In this document: positions 1 to 8,304 of the stretch, piece after piece | Position numbering within the stretch: the first letter of the stretch is position 1 | How the letters are laid out: each line of letters begins with the position of its first letter | Assembly (NCBI RefSeq): GCF_018131075.1 | Contig: NZ_JAFCLS010000002.1 | Span: 1-64,000, forward strand | Source of the DNA: Bradyrhizobium sp. JYMT SZCCT0428 | Lineage (GTDB): Bacteria > Pseudomonadota > Alphaproteobacteria > Rhizobiales > Xanthobacteraceae | DNA length: 64,000 bases | Direction of reading: 5' to 3' | The notes under the pieces: generated by a model | The model's input: the letters and a program-made list of their open reading frames with translations, nothing else | What the model was told of the DNA's origin: nothing | Databases searched by the model: none | Made by a program: the position numbers and the translations under genes

Positions 1-119
1 CCCTGCGCAATGGCTTTACGGCTTATGCCGTGATCTCCCCGGAGACGAGTTCTTGGTTGACTCCGTCGCTGCCGTTCGGCTCTCGCCTACCCGACAGCTT
101 GACACCTGCAACGGGTGCC

Positions 120-430
120 AGGACCACACGGTTTTGCCGTACGCTTATCCACGCCATCGTCGAGGCGTAAACCAGCGTCCACCGCAACCCGTCCAACGTC
201 CGTGACGACGGCCGACGCCCTCTGAGTGGGACGGGATGGGCAAACATATGCACTTGATTTGGATTCTGGTAAACAGAAATATTTTCTGTTTTGGGGCTTG
301 ACATGATTTCTGTAAATCGGAACTGATTTGCCCGTCGGGTTGATTTGTCGCACCCGGGCCGCAAAATAACGCTTGCTCGCGAAGCGACGCGAATGACCCC
401 AAGCGGAAACCGAGCGTCCAATCGCTGATG
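120..430. repeat. Bradyrhizobium-type dispersed intergenic repeat (probable)
   Basis: This non-coding stretch at the left edge reads, on the minus strand, through peptide-like text such as SSDLQKSCQAPKQKIFLFTR, which I recall as a recurring spurious ORF annotated many times in Bradyrhizobium genomes. No ribosome-binding site or recognisable protein family supports a gene here. The rest of the first 513 bases shows nothing else I can name. The identification as a dispersed repeat rests on memory, not on a search. Confidence 0.4.
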
Positions 431-531
431 AACCATTTGTTCTGCGACCCCGACTAAGGGACAAATGAACGTCCGGAGAATGGCGGTCGCTTGTTCCGAC
501 TGCTCCGACCAACGTGCGGAGACCACGTGCG

Positions 532-1389
532 ATGCAGATGCGCTTCTCAACATACCGGTTGTTAGCATGCATGGCCACGGTGGTTCTCGCCGGGTTGCCG
601 AGAGTGGCCGCCGCAGACGAGTTGGATTTCTGCATAAAGCTGTCAGATGACCTCGCGGTCACAGAGTGCTCGCGCGCCATCGACTCGCAACAATACACGG
701 GTCGAAGCCTTGCGCGGCTGCATACGCGTCGCGGCGGGGCGTACCAGGCACGGGGTGACGTCAACCGCGCAGTGGCTGACTACAACGAGTCGATGCGGAT
801 CGATCCGACGTATCCGGCTGCCTACAGCAACCGCGGCAACATTTGGTTCCATAAGGGCGACTTCGACCGGGCCATCGCGGACTATACAAAGGCGATCCAG
901 ATCGATCCGAAATATGCGGTCGCCTACGCCAACCGCGGCAGCGCCCTGGGGTCCAGGGGCGACTTCCGCCGGGCCATCGCGGACTTCGACCAGGCGATCC
1001 AGCTCGACCCGAAAGACGCTGAAGCGTACTACGGCCGCGGCAAAGCCTGGGGAGCCAAGGGCAACCTCGACCGGGCCGTCGCGGACTATAACCAGGCGAT
1101 CCAGCTCAATCCGAAATACGCGCCCGCCTACGTCAACCGCGGCAGCATCTGGGGCAACAGGGGCGACTTCGACCGGGCCATCGCAGATTTCAACGAGGCG
1201 ATACGGCTCGATCCGAAAATTGCCAAAGCCTATTACAACCGCGGCATGGCGTGGGAGAAGAAACGCAGTCTGCAAGCGGCCTTGGCTGACTTCAAGATGC
1301 ACGCTCAACTCGCTCCGTCCGATCCAGACGGCCCGACGGCTGTGAAGCGCGTATCGAAAGAATTGAGCAAGATAACGGGGCGGCGCTGA
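532..1389 (+). CDS. Secreted TPR-repeat protein
   Basis: The protein of about 285 residues is a probable exported scaffold. It has a basic, then hydrophobic N-terminus ending near VAAAD, which looks like a Sec signal peptide. Six consecutive 34-residue tetratricopeptide repeats follow, each carrying the typical YxNRGxxxxxxGDxxxAIxDxxxAIxLDP pattern, and a basic tail ends the protein. TPR arrays mediate protein-protein contacts, so no enzymatic role is implied and the partner is unknown. I chose the ATG at 532 because GGAG lies 10 bases upstream; an in-frame GTG at 514 has no better signal. It stands alone, upstream of an RTX protein gene on the same strand. Confidence 0.88.
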   Translation: MQMRFSTYRLLACMATVVLAGLPRVAAADELDFCIKLSDDLAVTECSRAIDSQQYTGRSLARLHTRRGGAYQARGDVNRAVADYNESMRIDPTYPAAYSNRGNIWFHKGDFDRAIADYTKAIQIDPKYAVAYANRGSALGSRGDFRRAIADFDQAIQLDPKDAEAYYGRGKAWGAKGNLDRAVADYNQAIQLNPKYAPAYVNRGSIWGNRGDFDRAIADFNEAIRLDPKIAKAYYNRGMAWEKKRSLQAALADFKMHAQLAPSDPDGPTAVKRVSKELSKITGRR

Positions 1390-1442
1390 CGTGGCTTGAC
1401 GTCTGGAAGTGGCACTTAAGAGACATGTCGATCGGCCCTGGC

Positions 1443-1516
1443 ATGTCCGCTTCCGGGGGAAAACCGGAAGTAGTCTGCCGACGACCAAAGTGACGCGCTT
1501 GACCCGAAGCGGACAT
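1443..1516. repeat. Palindromic dispersed repeat, copy 1
   Basis: The 74-bp unit is bounded by a perfect 10-bp inverted repeat, ATGTCCGCTT at the left and AAGCGGACAT at the right, and could fold as RNA. A diverged second copy lies at 3320-3392, on the other side of the RTX gene. Repeats with this TGTCCGCTT end are, from memory, very common between genes in Bradyrhizobium and Rhodopseudomonas. Confidence 0.75.
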
Positions 1517-1661
1517 TTGTCTCCGCGCGCGCCCGCCTATGTGATCTTCCGCACGCATGCAAAAGCAGCCTGTTCCCCAGGGAACACGCGGCGCCAGCCG
1601 TTACTGACATAGCGTCCCCATGCGAGCCGAATATTTCGGCGCTCGGACAAAGGGAGACGAA

Positions 1662-3197
1662 ATGGCCAACATCTATGGCAGCAATGGCAACGACAAATCG
1701 AGCTCCAATGGCTGGGGCACCCTCGGCCTTTTTGGGACGGAGCAAGCCGACAATATCTTCGGGTATGACGGCGACGACCACCTCTTCGGTCTGGGAGGCA
1801 ACGACTGGCTCGACGGTGGAAAGGGCGCGGACCTGATGGACGGCGGCCTGGGTGACGATACCTACATCGTCGACAACACAGGTGACAGCCTATCCGAGCA
1901 CGAGGATGGACCAGCGGGGAACGAGCAGTACGGCGGCTTCGACAAGGTGAAGTCGTACATCAACTATACCCTTGAAGATTTCTTCGAGCGGCTGGAGCTG
2001 TACGGCTCGGCGACCAACGGCACCGGCAACGCGCTCAACAACGAGATCGTCGGCAACGCGCTGGGCAACACGCTGAGCGGGCTCGACGGGGCCGATACGC
2101 TCTGGGGCATGGATGGCGAAGACCACCTCTATGGCGGGTCCGGAATGGATACCCTCTTCGGCGGATACCATAACGACTGGCTGTATGGCGGATCGTGGGA
2201 GGACACCCTCTGGGGCGAAAGTGGCAACGACACGCTCGACGGCGGCTACGGCAACGACGTCATGTTCGGAGGCCGCAACGACGATACCTATATCGTCCGG
2301 GAGTCCGGCGACACGGTGATCGAGTACGCCGGCGAGGGCCGCGACACGGTGTTCTCCAACCTCGGCGACTATACGTTGACCGCCAACGTCGAGGACCTTG
2401 TGCTGGAATATGGCGTGATCAACGGCACCGGCAACGCCTTGCGCAATCAGATCGTCGGCAGCGACGACGCCAACATCATTTTAGGCATGGGTGATAACGA
2501 CACGCTCTACGGGATGGGTGGCGCCGATACGCTGAACGGCGGCACCGGCGCCGACGAAATGCACGGCGGAGCCGGTAACGACACCTACAAGGTCGATCAG
2601 GCCGGCGACGTGGTCGTGGAAGAAAACGGCGAAGGCCTGGATACTGTCGAATCCACGGTCAGCTACACGCTGACGGCCTACGTCGAAAACCTGGTTCTGG
2701 CCGGCAACGCCGCCAACGGAACCGGCAACGGACTCGACAACAAGATCACCGGCAATGCGCAGGACAACACGCTTCTGGGCGGCGCAGGCGCTGACCGACT
2801 CTACGGCAACGAGGGCAGCGACAAGCTGAACGGCGGATCGCTTGCGGATGCGCTTTCGGGCGGATCCGGTACCGACACCTTCATATTCGACACGTCACTC
2901 GGGCACGGTAACGTCGACACCATTCTCGATTTCAATGTCGCGGACGACCAAATCTTCCTCGACAACGCGGTGTTCACGGCGCTCTCGCTGGGTGCGGGCG
3001 TCGATATAGCTTCGCTTCATGGCAGCGAATTCAGGAAGGGCGCATCAGCGCTCGATAGCGACGACCACATCATCTACAACAACCAGACCGGCGCGCTTCT
3101 TTACGACAGCGACGGATCCGGCGCGGCCGCTGCGGTTCAGTTTGCCAGCGTGGATGTCGGTCTAAATATTACCAGCGCTGACTTCTTCGTCCTCTAG
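1662..3197 (+). CDS. RTX-type calcium-binding secreted protein
   Basis: The 511-residue protein is built from glycine- and aspartate-rich nonapeptide repeats of the GGxGxDxLx type, which form calcium-binding parallel beta rolls in type I secreted proteins. The repeats sit in about four larger modules. Each opens with NGTGN, continues with GGxGxDTYxVDxxGD, and ends with a DTVxSxxxYTLxxxVExLxL segment. The C-terminus after about residue 400 (DTFIFDTS ... SADFFVL) has the acidic-hydrophobic ending typical of uncleaved type I secretion signals. No catalytic domain is visible, so it may be a surface-layer or adhesive protein. The start at 1662 has AGGGAG 5 bases upstream; an in-frame ATG at 1620 lacks this. 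No HlyB/HlyD/TolC exporter genes are adjacent. Confidence 0.88.
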   Translation: MANIYGSNGNDKSSSNGWGTLGLFGTEQADNIFGYDGDDHLFGLGGNDWLDGGKGADLMDGGLGDDTYIVDNTGDSLSEHEDGPAGNEQYGGFDKVKSYINYTLEDFFERLELYGSATNGTGNALNNEIVGNALGNTLSGLDGADTLWGMDGEDHLYGGSGMDTLFGGYHNDWLYGGSWEDTLWGESGNDTLDGGYGNDVMFGGRNDDTYIVRESGDTVIEYAGEGRDTVFSNLGDYTLTANVEDLVLEYGVINGTGNALRNQIVGSDDANIILGMGDNDTLYGMGGADTLNGGTGADEMHGGAGNDTYKVDQAGDVVVEENGEGLDTVESTVSYTLTAYVENLVLAGNAANGTGNGLDNKITGNAQDNTLLGGAGADRLYGNEGSDKLNGGSLADALSGGSGTDTFIFDTSLGHGNVDTILDFNVADDQIFLDNAVFTALSLGAGVDIASLHGSEFRKGASALDSDDHIIYNNQTGALLYDSDGSGAAAAVQFASVDVGLNITSADFFVL

Positions 3198-3319
3198 ATG
3201 CGGTTGCGGGCGACCTGGAGTTTGATTCTGGCTGCCAGGGGGCGGCGGAATTTGCTTCGGCGGGATTACGGCCAATGTCGCCTGTTGGCACGAAACGGAC
3301 CTGCCGGGCGGCAGTGACT

Positions 3320-3392
3320 ATGTCCGCTTTCGGGGGAAGACCGGAGTCGTCGGCCAACGCTAAAAACGACGCGATTGACCCTGAGCGGACGT
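3320..3392. repeat. Palindromic dispersed repeat, copy 2
   Basis: This unit shares the left end ATGTCCGCTT and the following CGGGGGAA..ACCGGA block with copy 1 at 1443-1516, and closes with the partly complementary GAGCGGACG. It lies between the RTX gene and the serine hydrolase gene. The preceding bases (3275-3319) read as the MSPVGTKRTCRAAVT-type pseudo-peptide that I recall as a common companion of this repeat in Bradyrhizobium. Apart from this unit, the 343-base gap shows only the hydrolase ribosome-binding site. Confidence 0.7.
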
Positions 3393-3540
3393 TCGCACAT
3401 CCCCTGACGGGGCTATGTCTCCGTATCGTCGGCCGTCAGCATGCCAGCGGGACCAGACCACGTCAAACCAACTTGATTTGCTTTGCAAACGCGCCGTTCC
3501 CGGGCGATTTGGCGTCGTCTCAACGAACGAGGGGGTATTC

Positions 3541-4746
3541 ATGGCCAATCCTGCACCGACGAATGCCGCTGATGACACCGATCCGGAGCGGGCGGCTCCG
3601 CACCACTGGAACACGACACCCGAAAACCAGGCGCCGACCTTCCGCAACCAGGACCAGGTCTGGCCGGTGCGCGTCATCCGGCGCGGCGACGCGGTACGGC
3701 CGCTCCCACCGCACGCCCGTTCGCTCGCGGACCTGACCTTTGAGGTGGGCGGGGTGCGCCTCGGCCTCAGCGACCACATGGCCCGCCGGCGCATGGCCGG
3801 GCTGCTGATCCTGAAGCATGGCGAGATTGCGTTGGAGCGCTACGGCATGGGTAACGGCCCGGAGAGCCGGTGGACCAGCATGTCGACCGCGAAGTCGATC
3901 ACCGCGACGCTCGCCGGGGCGGCACTCCATGATGGCGCGATCGGCAGCCTTGACGATCGCTGCGAGCAATATTTGCCGCGGCTGCGCGGCTCGGCTTACG
4001 AGGGCGTCACGATCCGTAATCTCCTGCGGATGTGCTCCGGTGTGGCCTGGCGCGAGCACGACGATGCAGACGGACGGTCAGACTGCACTCGCCTGGTCAA
4101 GGCCATGGTGAGCCGGTGGCCAGGCTCCGTCCTCGACCTCCTGTGCAAACTGCCGCGCGCACAGCCGCAGGGCACAGTCTTCAACTATTCGACCGGCGAG
4201 AGTTATCTGATTGGCGCGTTGGTCGCGGCCGCAACAGCCCGGCCCCTGGCCGACTACTGCGCCGAGACGATCTGGGGCCCTGCCGGCATGGAGGCCGACG
4301 GGTATTGGCAACTTGATTCCGAAGGCGGCATGGAGTTGGGCGGGTTTGGCGTCAGCGCACGCCTGCGCGACTTCGGCCGCTTCGGCCAGCTGGTGCTGGA
4401 GGATGGCGAAGCCTTCAATGGGCGGCGGGTCCTTCCGCCCGGCTGGCGCGATCTCGCCGGACAGCCCGACAGCGCGGCCACCGACTTCGGTCGGCTCATG
4501 CCCGGTTCGCCGTTGGGATACGGCTACCAATGGTGGGTGATGCCGCACTTACCGGACGGCGTCAGCAACGGCACCTTTTCGGCGAATGGCGACTATGGCC
4601 AGATCATCGTCGTCAATCCGGCTGAGCAGGTGGTCGTCGCAATCCAGAGCGCGTGGCGTCAGCCTGAGGACGGCGCCGCCGGGCTCGAAATCGTCGCGAT
4701 GATCAGAGCTGCGATGCGCGCGCTCCAAACGGAGCCAGCGTCGTAG
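3541..4746 (+). CDS. Serine hydrolase, class C beta-lactamase family
   Basis: The 401-residue protein belongs to the penicillin-binding-protein-like serine hydrolases (beta-lactamase family PF00144). The nucleophile motif SxxK is seen as S115-T-A-K118, and a YST motif (NYSTGESY) fits the second active-site element. Such proteins include esterases, amidases and D-aminopeptidases; a true beta-lactamase role cannot be inferred. No signal peptide is evident, which suggests a cytoplasmic enzyme. The ATG at 3541 is preceded by GAGGGGG 5 bases upstream, so the longer reading frame back to 3415 is rejected. It is monocistronic and converges with the TonB-like gene. Confidence 0.85.
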   Translation: MANPAPTNAADDTDPERAAPHHWNTTPENQAPTFRNQDQVWPVRVIRRGDAVRPLPPHARSLADLTFEVGGVRLGLSDHMARRRMAGLLILKHGEIALERYGMGNGPESRWTSMSTAKSITATLAGAALHDGAIGSLDDRCEQYLPRLRGSAYEGVTIRNLLRMCSGVAWREHDDADGRSDCTRLVKAMVSRWPGSVLDLLCKLPRAQPQGTVFNYSTGESYLIGALVAAATARPLADYCAETIWGPAGMEADGYWQLDSEGGMELGGFGVSARLRDFGRFGQLVLEDGEAFNGRRVLPPGWRDLAGQPDSAATDFGRLMPGSPLGYGYQWWVMPHLPDGVSNGTFSANGDYGQIIVVNPAEQVVVAIQSAWRQPEDGAAGLEIVAMIRAAMRALQTEPAS

Positions 4747-4768
4747 GCCCCGCGGCGCCCTACCCCGC

Positions 4769-5176
4769 TCAGCCCTTCTTCGATTTGACGCGGAAGATCA
4801 CCGGCACGGTAAAGCTCAACCCCTCGTCCGCGATCAATGGCGGCGGCGCGGGCACGGGATCGGAACGCCGCACCATTGAGAGTGCGGCCTCGTCGAACGC
4901 GGCGTCTCCGGATCCTTTTTCGATGCTGACCGAAAGCACGCGCCCCATCCGGTTCAGCGTGAACCGAACAGCGATTTCGGCGGCCTGTTGCGAGCGACCC
5001 TTTGGATATTTCTTGTGCTTGTCGAGATGGGCGGACAATTCCTTCTGCCAGGTCGTACGCACGCGGCGCGCCGTCTCGCCGGTGCCGATGGCCGGTGCGA
5101 TCGAGCGCGGCCCCTCCGGGATCACCTCGGAACTGGGAGTGGCGGTTGCTTCCGACGCGACTGACGAGGCCTTCAT
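4769..5176 (-). CDS. Truncated TonB-family C-terminal domain protein
   Basis: This product of about 135 residues matches the periplasmic C-terminal domain of TonB, with a YPKGRSQQA segment, a VRFTLNRMGRVLSVSIEKGSG core and the FDEAALSMVRRSDPVPAPP ending. It closely parallels the last third of the full tonB just upstream. It lacks the N-terminal membrane anchor and the proline-rich spacer, so it should not energise receptors by itself. In frame, the reading frame runs up only to a TGA near 5243, and no start has a good ribosome-binding site (TTG at 5188 or ATG at 5176). A terminator separates it from the tonB operon. It may be a degraded duplicate or an anchorless paralogue. Confidence 0.6.
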   Translation of the reverse strand: MKASSVASEATATPSSEVIPEGPRSIAPAIGTGETARRVRTTWQKELSAHLDKHKKYPKGRSQQAAEIAVRFTLNRMGRVLSVSIEKGSGDAAFDEAALSMVRRSDPVPAPPPLIADEGLSFTVPVIFRVKSKKG

Positions 5177-5243
5177 CCCGCTCGACAAGAGCGTCTGTCC
5201 GATGCTGAAGAAGACCTGATCCGGCGGATGAGGGTTTCAAATG

Positions 5244-5273
5244 AAAATGCCGGCGAGTGATCGCCGGCATTTT
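5244..5273 (-). terminator. Rho-independent terminator after tonB
   Basis: A perfect 13-bp stem (AAAATGCCGGCGA / TCGCCGGCATTTT) with a GTGA loop lies 31 bases after the tonB stop codon. The stem ends in A/T runs on both sides, so it could act on either strand. It marks the end of the siderophore-uptake operon and separates the truncated TonB copy from it. Confidence 0.85.
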
Positions 5274-5304
5274 TGTTTCGCATCCATTCCATCAGATTGA
5301 GCAA

Positions 5305-6087
5305 TTACTTCGGCTTGTTGAAGTTTACAGGCAAAGCAAAGGTGAACTGATCTTCGGTGAGACCTGCCGGTGGGCGCGGCACCGGGTCGGAGCGGCGGAC
5401 CATCGAAATCGCCGCTTCGTCATAGGCGGGATCGCCGGACGACTCCATTACGCTCACGGAAACCACGTTACCAAGGCGGTTGAGCACCAGGCTCAACCTG
5501 ACCGATGCCGCCTTCGCCTTGCCGGTCGGAAACTTCTTGTGCAGTTCGAGATAGGCGCTGATCTTGCGTCCCCAATCCGCGGTGAGGCGCCCCTTGTCCT
5601 TGCCAAGTCCCTGGTTGACGACTGTCGCCTTTTCAGTGACGCGCGCATCCTCGATGGCCTGTTGCGCGGAGGCTTCCGAAGCCGCCTGTTCCGCCGCCGC
5701 CGTGGTCTGCACGGCCGCAGGTTCCGGCTCCTCCTTTTCCGGTTTCTTCGAGTCGTTTTGCGTGACGACCCGGTCCGGATCCTCGGTCTCGGTTACCTCC
5801 GCCTTCGGAAGATCGGTTTCCTTTTCGACAGCCTTCTGGTCGGGTGCCGCTTGCGAAGCTTGCGCCGCTTCCGATTCCGGGCCCGGCGGAAGCTCCGAGA
5901 CTTCGGTGGTTGGAGACGTCAGGTCGATGCCGATTTCCACCCCCTGCGCGCCGAGATCTCCCCCCTCGTCGTCCGACTGCAAATGCACGATCGCCAGTGC
6001 GGCCCCGCCGACATGCAGCGCGAGCGCAACGACTGCGGCAAAGATCCACAGCCGGCGTGATGGCCTCTGCTCGTCGAATTCAGACAT
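5305..6087 (-). CDS. tonB: TonB energy transducer
   Basis: TonB spans the periplasm and passes proton-motive force from ExbB/ExbD to outer-membrane receptors. The 260-residue protein has a short cytoplasmic start, one membrane segment at about residues 13-35 (LWIFAAVVALALHVGGAAL), a long proline-, glutamate- and alanine-rich spacer to about residue 165, and the TonB C-terminal domain. That domain is seen from its FPTGKAKAASVRLSL segment to its VRRSDPVPRPP segment. It lies 13 bases after exbD and is the last gene of the receptor-piuC-exbB-exbD-tonB operon, followed by a strong hairpin. Expression is expected to follow the iron-responsive promoter far upstream. Confidence 0.95.
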   Translation of the reverse strand: MSEFDEQRPSRRLWIFAAVVALALHVGGAALAIVHLQSDDEGGDLGAQGVEIGIDLTSPTTEVSELPPGPESEAAQASQAAPDQKAVEKETDLPKAEVTETEDPDRVVTQNDSKKPEKEEPEPAAVQTTAAAEQAASEASAQQAIEDARVTEKATVVNQGLGKDKGRLTADWGRKISAYLELHKKFPTGKAKAASVRLSLVLNRLGNVVSVSVMESSGDPAYDEAAISMVRRSDPVPRPPAGLTEDQFTFALPVNFNKPK

Positions 6088-6100
6088 CGATCATCGTCAC

Positions 6101-6565
6101 TCAGGGCGTCGGACTGGCTGCCGGCGCAGGGGCGTCGGGAGCACGCTCAAGCGCCACCAGCTTCACCTTGGTATAGCCGCCCGCGCGCAGGATTTCCATC
6201 AAGCCAAAGAACTCGCCATACGGCACAGAACGGTCGGCGCGAATGAAGATTGGACGATCCTTATTGCTATCGGGCATCGCATCGAGCGAACGGATAAGGT
6301 CGACCCGTTTGACCGAGTCTTCACCGATCGCAATCGTCAGATCAGGCTTGATACTCACGTAAGTCGGCTTGTCCGGTTTCTTCTGCGGGATCGCCGTCGA
6401 TGTCGGCAGGTCGATCGGAAGATCGACGGTCGACAGCGGCGCCGCCACCATGAAGATGATCAAGAGGACCAGGATGACGTCGATGAACGGCGTGACGTTG
6501 ATCTCGTGCGATTCGGCAAAATCGCTGTCGTCATCAACGTCGCTGTCTGCGATCGATGCGCCCAT
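6101..6565 (-). CDS. exbD: Biopolymer transport protein ExbD
   Basis: ExbD is the proton-channel partner of ExbB in the TonB complex of the inner membrane. The 154-residue protein has a single membrane helix with the conserved aspartate in INVTPFIDVILVLLIIFMV (near residue 29) and a periplasmic domain ending in an alanine-proline tail. It begins 3 bases after exbB stops and is followed by tonB, so the three are translationally linked. Length and motif match the family. Confidence 0.95.
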   Translation of the reverse strand: MGASIADSDVDDDSDFAESHEINVTPFIDVILVLLIIFMVAAPLSTVDLPIDLPTSTAIPQKKPDKPTYVSIKPDLTIAIGEDSVKRVDLIRSLDAMPDSNKDRPIFIRADRSVPYGEFFGLMEILRAGGYTKVKLVALERAPDAPAPAASPTP

Positions 6566-6568
6566 CGT

Positions 6569-7594
6569 CTACTCCGCCGCCGCGCGGGAATGCGAACCGC
6601 CGACATGGGTCCGATCGAGATCGCGCGACAGCAGCCGTCCTGCGGCGCCCGACGCACGGCCGACCAGTTCCAGGTAGCCCTTGGTCACGCGTGAGAAGTG
6701 ATTGTAGATGATGACGGCGGGGATCGCGGCGACGAGACCGATCGCCGTCGCCAGCAGCGCTTCGGCAATACCGGGCGCCACCACGGCCAGATTGGTCGTC
6801 TGCGACTTCGAGATTCCGATGAAGCTGTTCATGATGCCCCAGACCGTGCCGAACAGTCCGACGAAGGGCGACGTTGCACCGATGGTGGCGAGCAGGCCCA
6901 TGCCGAGCCGGATCCGCCGAGCCTCGGCGCGCACGATCTCGGCAAAGCTCGACGCCGCGCGCTCCTTGATGCCGGCGTCGCTCGAGATACCCGCCGACAG
7001 GCGCGCTTCGCGCATCGCGGCCGCGAGCAACGACGACAGCACGCTACCCTTCGCGCCCAGCGCGAATTGCGCTTCCGCAAGCGAGCGGGAGTCGCTGATC
7101 TTTTTCAGCGCATTGCGCAGCTTGCGCTGGATGACGGTCATCTCGATCATCTTGGCGATGAAGATGGTCCAGGTCAGCAGCGAGGCAAAGGCGAGACCGA
7201 TCATGACGGCCTTGACCAGCACGTCCGCCGACTTGAACATCGACCACGGCGACAATTCGCGGAGCTCCGCAGCGGCGGCCTTCAGCAGCTTGTCACGCTC
7301 GGCCGGCGCCGCGGTGGCTTCTGCAGCCCGGGATGCGGCTGCACCCGGGGATGCGGTTGCACCCGGGGATGCGGCGGCTGGCGCTGCGGCCGCCGACGGC
7401 GCGGGAGCCTGAACGACCGGAGGTTGTGCGGCCGGCGCTGCGGGCGGCTGCCCCGCCGCGGGAGCTTGCTGAATCGCAGGCGCGGGCGGCGCTGCGGGCG
7501 CCATCTTCTGCTGGGCCGACGAAGGCACGGTCGACGAAAGCATCGCCAGGGCGGCGATCACGGCAACTGTGGTGCGGACAATCATGGAATTCAT
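6569..7594 (-). CDS. exbB: TonB-system proton channel protein ExbB
   Basis: ExbB carries the MotA/TolQ/ExbB proton channel domain. The 341-residue protein has an N-terminal signal-like segment, then an alanine-proline-rich region to about residue 105, and then three membrane segments. The conserved [13 protein letters not shown] and [20 protein letters not shown] blocks are present. The long, low-complexity N-terminal extension is typical of alphaproteobacterial ExbB proteins and not of the shorter enteric one. Within it, 2.5 copies of an 18-bp direct repeat (7331-7376) encode ASPGAT-type units. The start overlaps the end of piuC by 4 bases. Confidence 0.95.
   Translation of the reverse strand: MNSMIVRTTVAVIAALAMLSSTVPSSAQQKMAPAAPPAPAIQQAPAAGQPPAAPAAQPPVVQAPAPSAAAAPAAASPGATASPGAAASRAAEATAAPAERDKLLKAAAAELRELSPWSMFKSADVLVKAVMIGLAFASLLTWTIFIAKMIEMTVIQRKLRNALKKISDSRSLAEAQFALGAKGSVLSSLLAAAMREARLSAGISSDAGIKERAASSFAEIVRAEARRIRLGMGLLATIGATSPFVGLFGTVWGIMNSFIGISKSQTTNLAVVAPGIAEALLATAIGLVAAIPAVIIYNHFSRVTKGYLELVGRASGAAGRLLSRDLDRTHVGGSHSRAAAE
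7331..7376. repeat. 18-bp tandem repeat in exbB linker
   Basis: The unit GGATGCGGCTGCACCCGG occurs twice with one mismatch and then as a partial third copy. It lies in the part of exbB coding for the alanine-proline linker, so length changes would stay in frame. Confidence 0.85.
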
Positions 7595-8280
7595 ACTTCG
7601 GCCCAGTAGCGGATCAGGTTGTGATAGATACCGGTCAATTTGACCGTTTCAGGGTCATCCCGCCCAAGTCGCTGTACCAAGGCCTGGATCGCGGTATCGA
7701 GATCGAAGATCAGGCTGCGGGCGTGAGCATCCCGTACCATGCTCTGCAGCCAGAAAAAAGATGCGACACGCATACCTCGTGTGACCGGCGTCACCAGATG
7801 CAAACTAGAAGCAGGATAAAGAACCATGTCCCCGGCCGGGAGCTTGATTTCCTGGGAGCCATAGCGGTCCTCGACCACCAGTTCGCCGCCGTCATACTCG
7901 TCCGGTTCCGACAAAAACAACGTAACCGACAGGTCGGTCCGGATCCGCAAGCCGGTCAGGGTGTCGCCCCGCACCGCGTTGTCGACATGGACACCGAAAT
8001 GATGTCCGTCCGAGGCGGCGTAGCGGTTGAACAGCGGCGGAAAGATCTGCAGCGGGATCGCCGCCGAGATGAATCTCGGGCTCGCCGTCAGCGCCGACAG
8101 CACGCGATGGCCGAGCTTGCGGGCGACCTCGCTGTCCGGCGGCAATTGCTCGTTGCGCTTGACCAACGCGGACTGCGCGCCAGCGGTGGAACGACCGTCC
8201 TCCCACGCACTCTCATCCATGATGCGGCGGAAGTCCGCCACATCAGCCTTATCAAGCACCGCGGGGATGCAGATCAGCAT
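7591..8280 (-). CDS. piuC: PiuC-type Fe(II)/2-oxoglutarate hydroxylase
   Basis: This 229-residue protein is a PKHD-type hydroxylase of the PiuC/YbiX family, commonly encoded beside catecholate-type siderophore receptors. The metal-binding HxD is seen in [11 protein letters not shown] and the distal histidine in [14 protein letters not shown], followed by the 2-oxoglutarate-binding arginine. The physiological substrate of the family is not firmly established; a role in handling siderophore or receptor is assumed from context. It starts 24 bases after the receptor gene and overlaps exbB by 4 bases. Confidence 0.92.
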   Translation of the reverse strand: MLICIPAVLDKADVADFRRIMDESAWEDGRSTAGAQSALVKRNEQLPPDSEVARKLGHRVLSALTASPRFISAAIPLQIFPPLFNRYAASDGHHFGVHVDNAVRGDTLTGLRIRTDLSVTLFLSEPDEYDGGELVVEDRYGSQEIKLPAGDMVLYPASSLHLVTPVTRGMRVASFFWLQSMVRDAHARSLIFDLDTAIQALVQRLGRDDPETVKLTGIYHNLIRYWAEV

Positions 8281-8304
8281 GCCACCTGCTTCCTTAGAAT
8301 TTGT

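Noticed and set aside
23-764. Long minus-strand reading frames of 181 and 225 codons at the left edge
   Set aside because: No start signal, no domain, and the peptide text matches a recurrent spurious frame of a dispersed repeat.
5257-7609. Long plus-strand frames opposite the tonB-exbD-exbB genes
   Set aside because: They are reverse-strand shadows of well-recognised genes, rich in arginine, with no family similarity.
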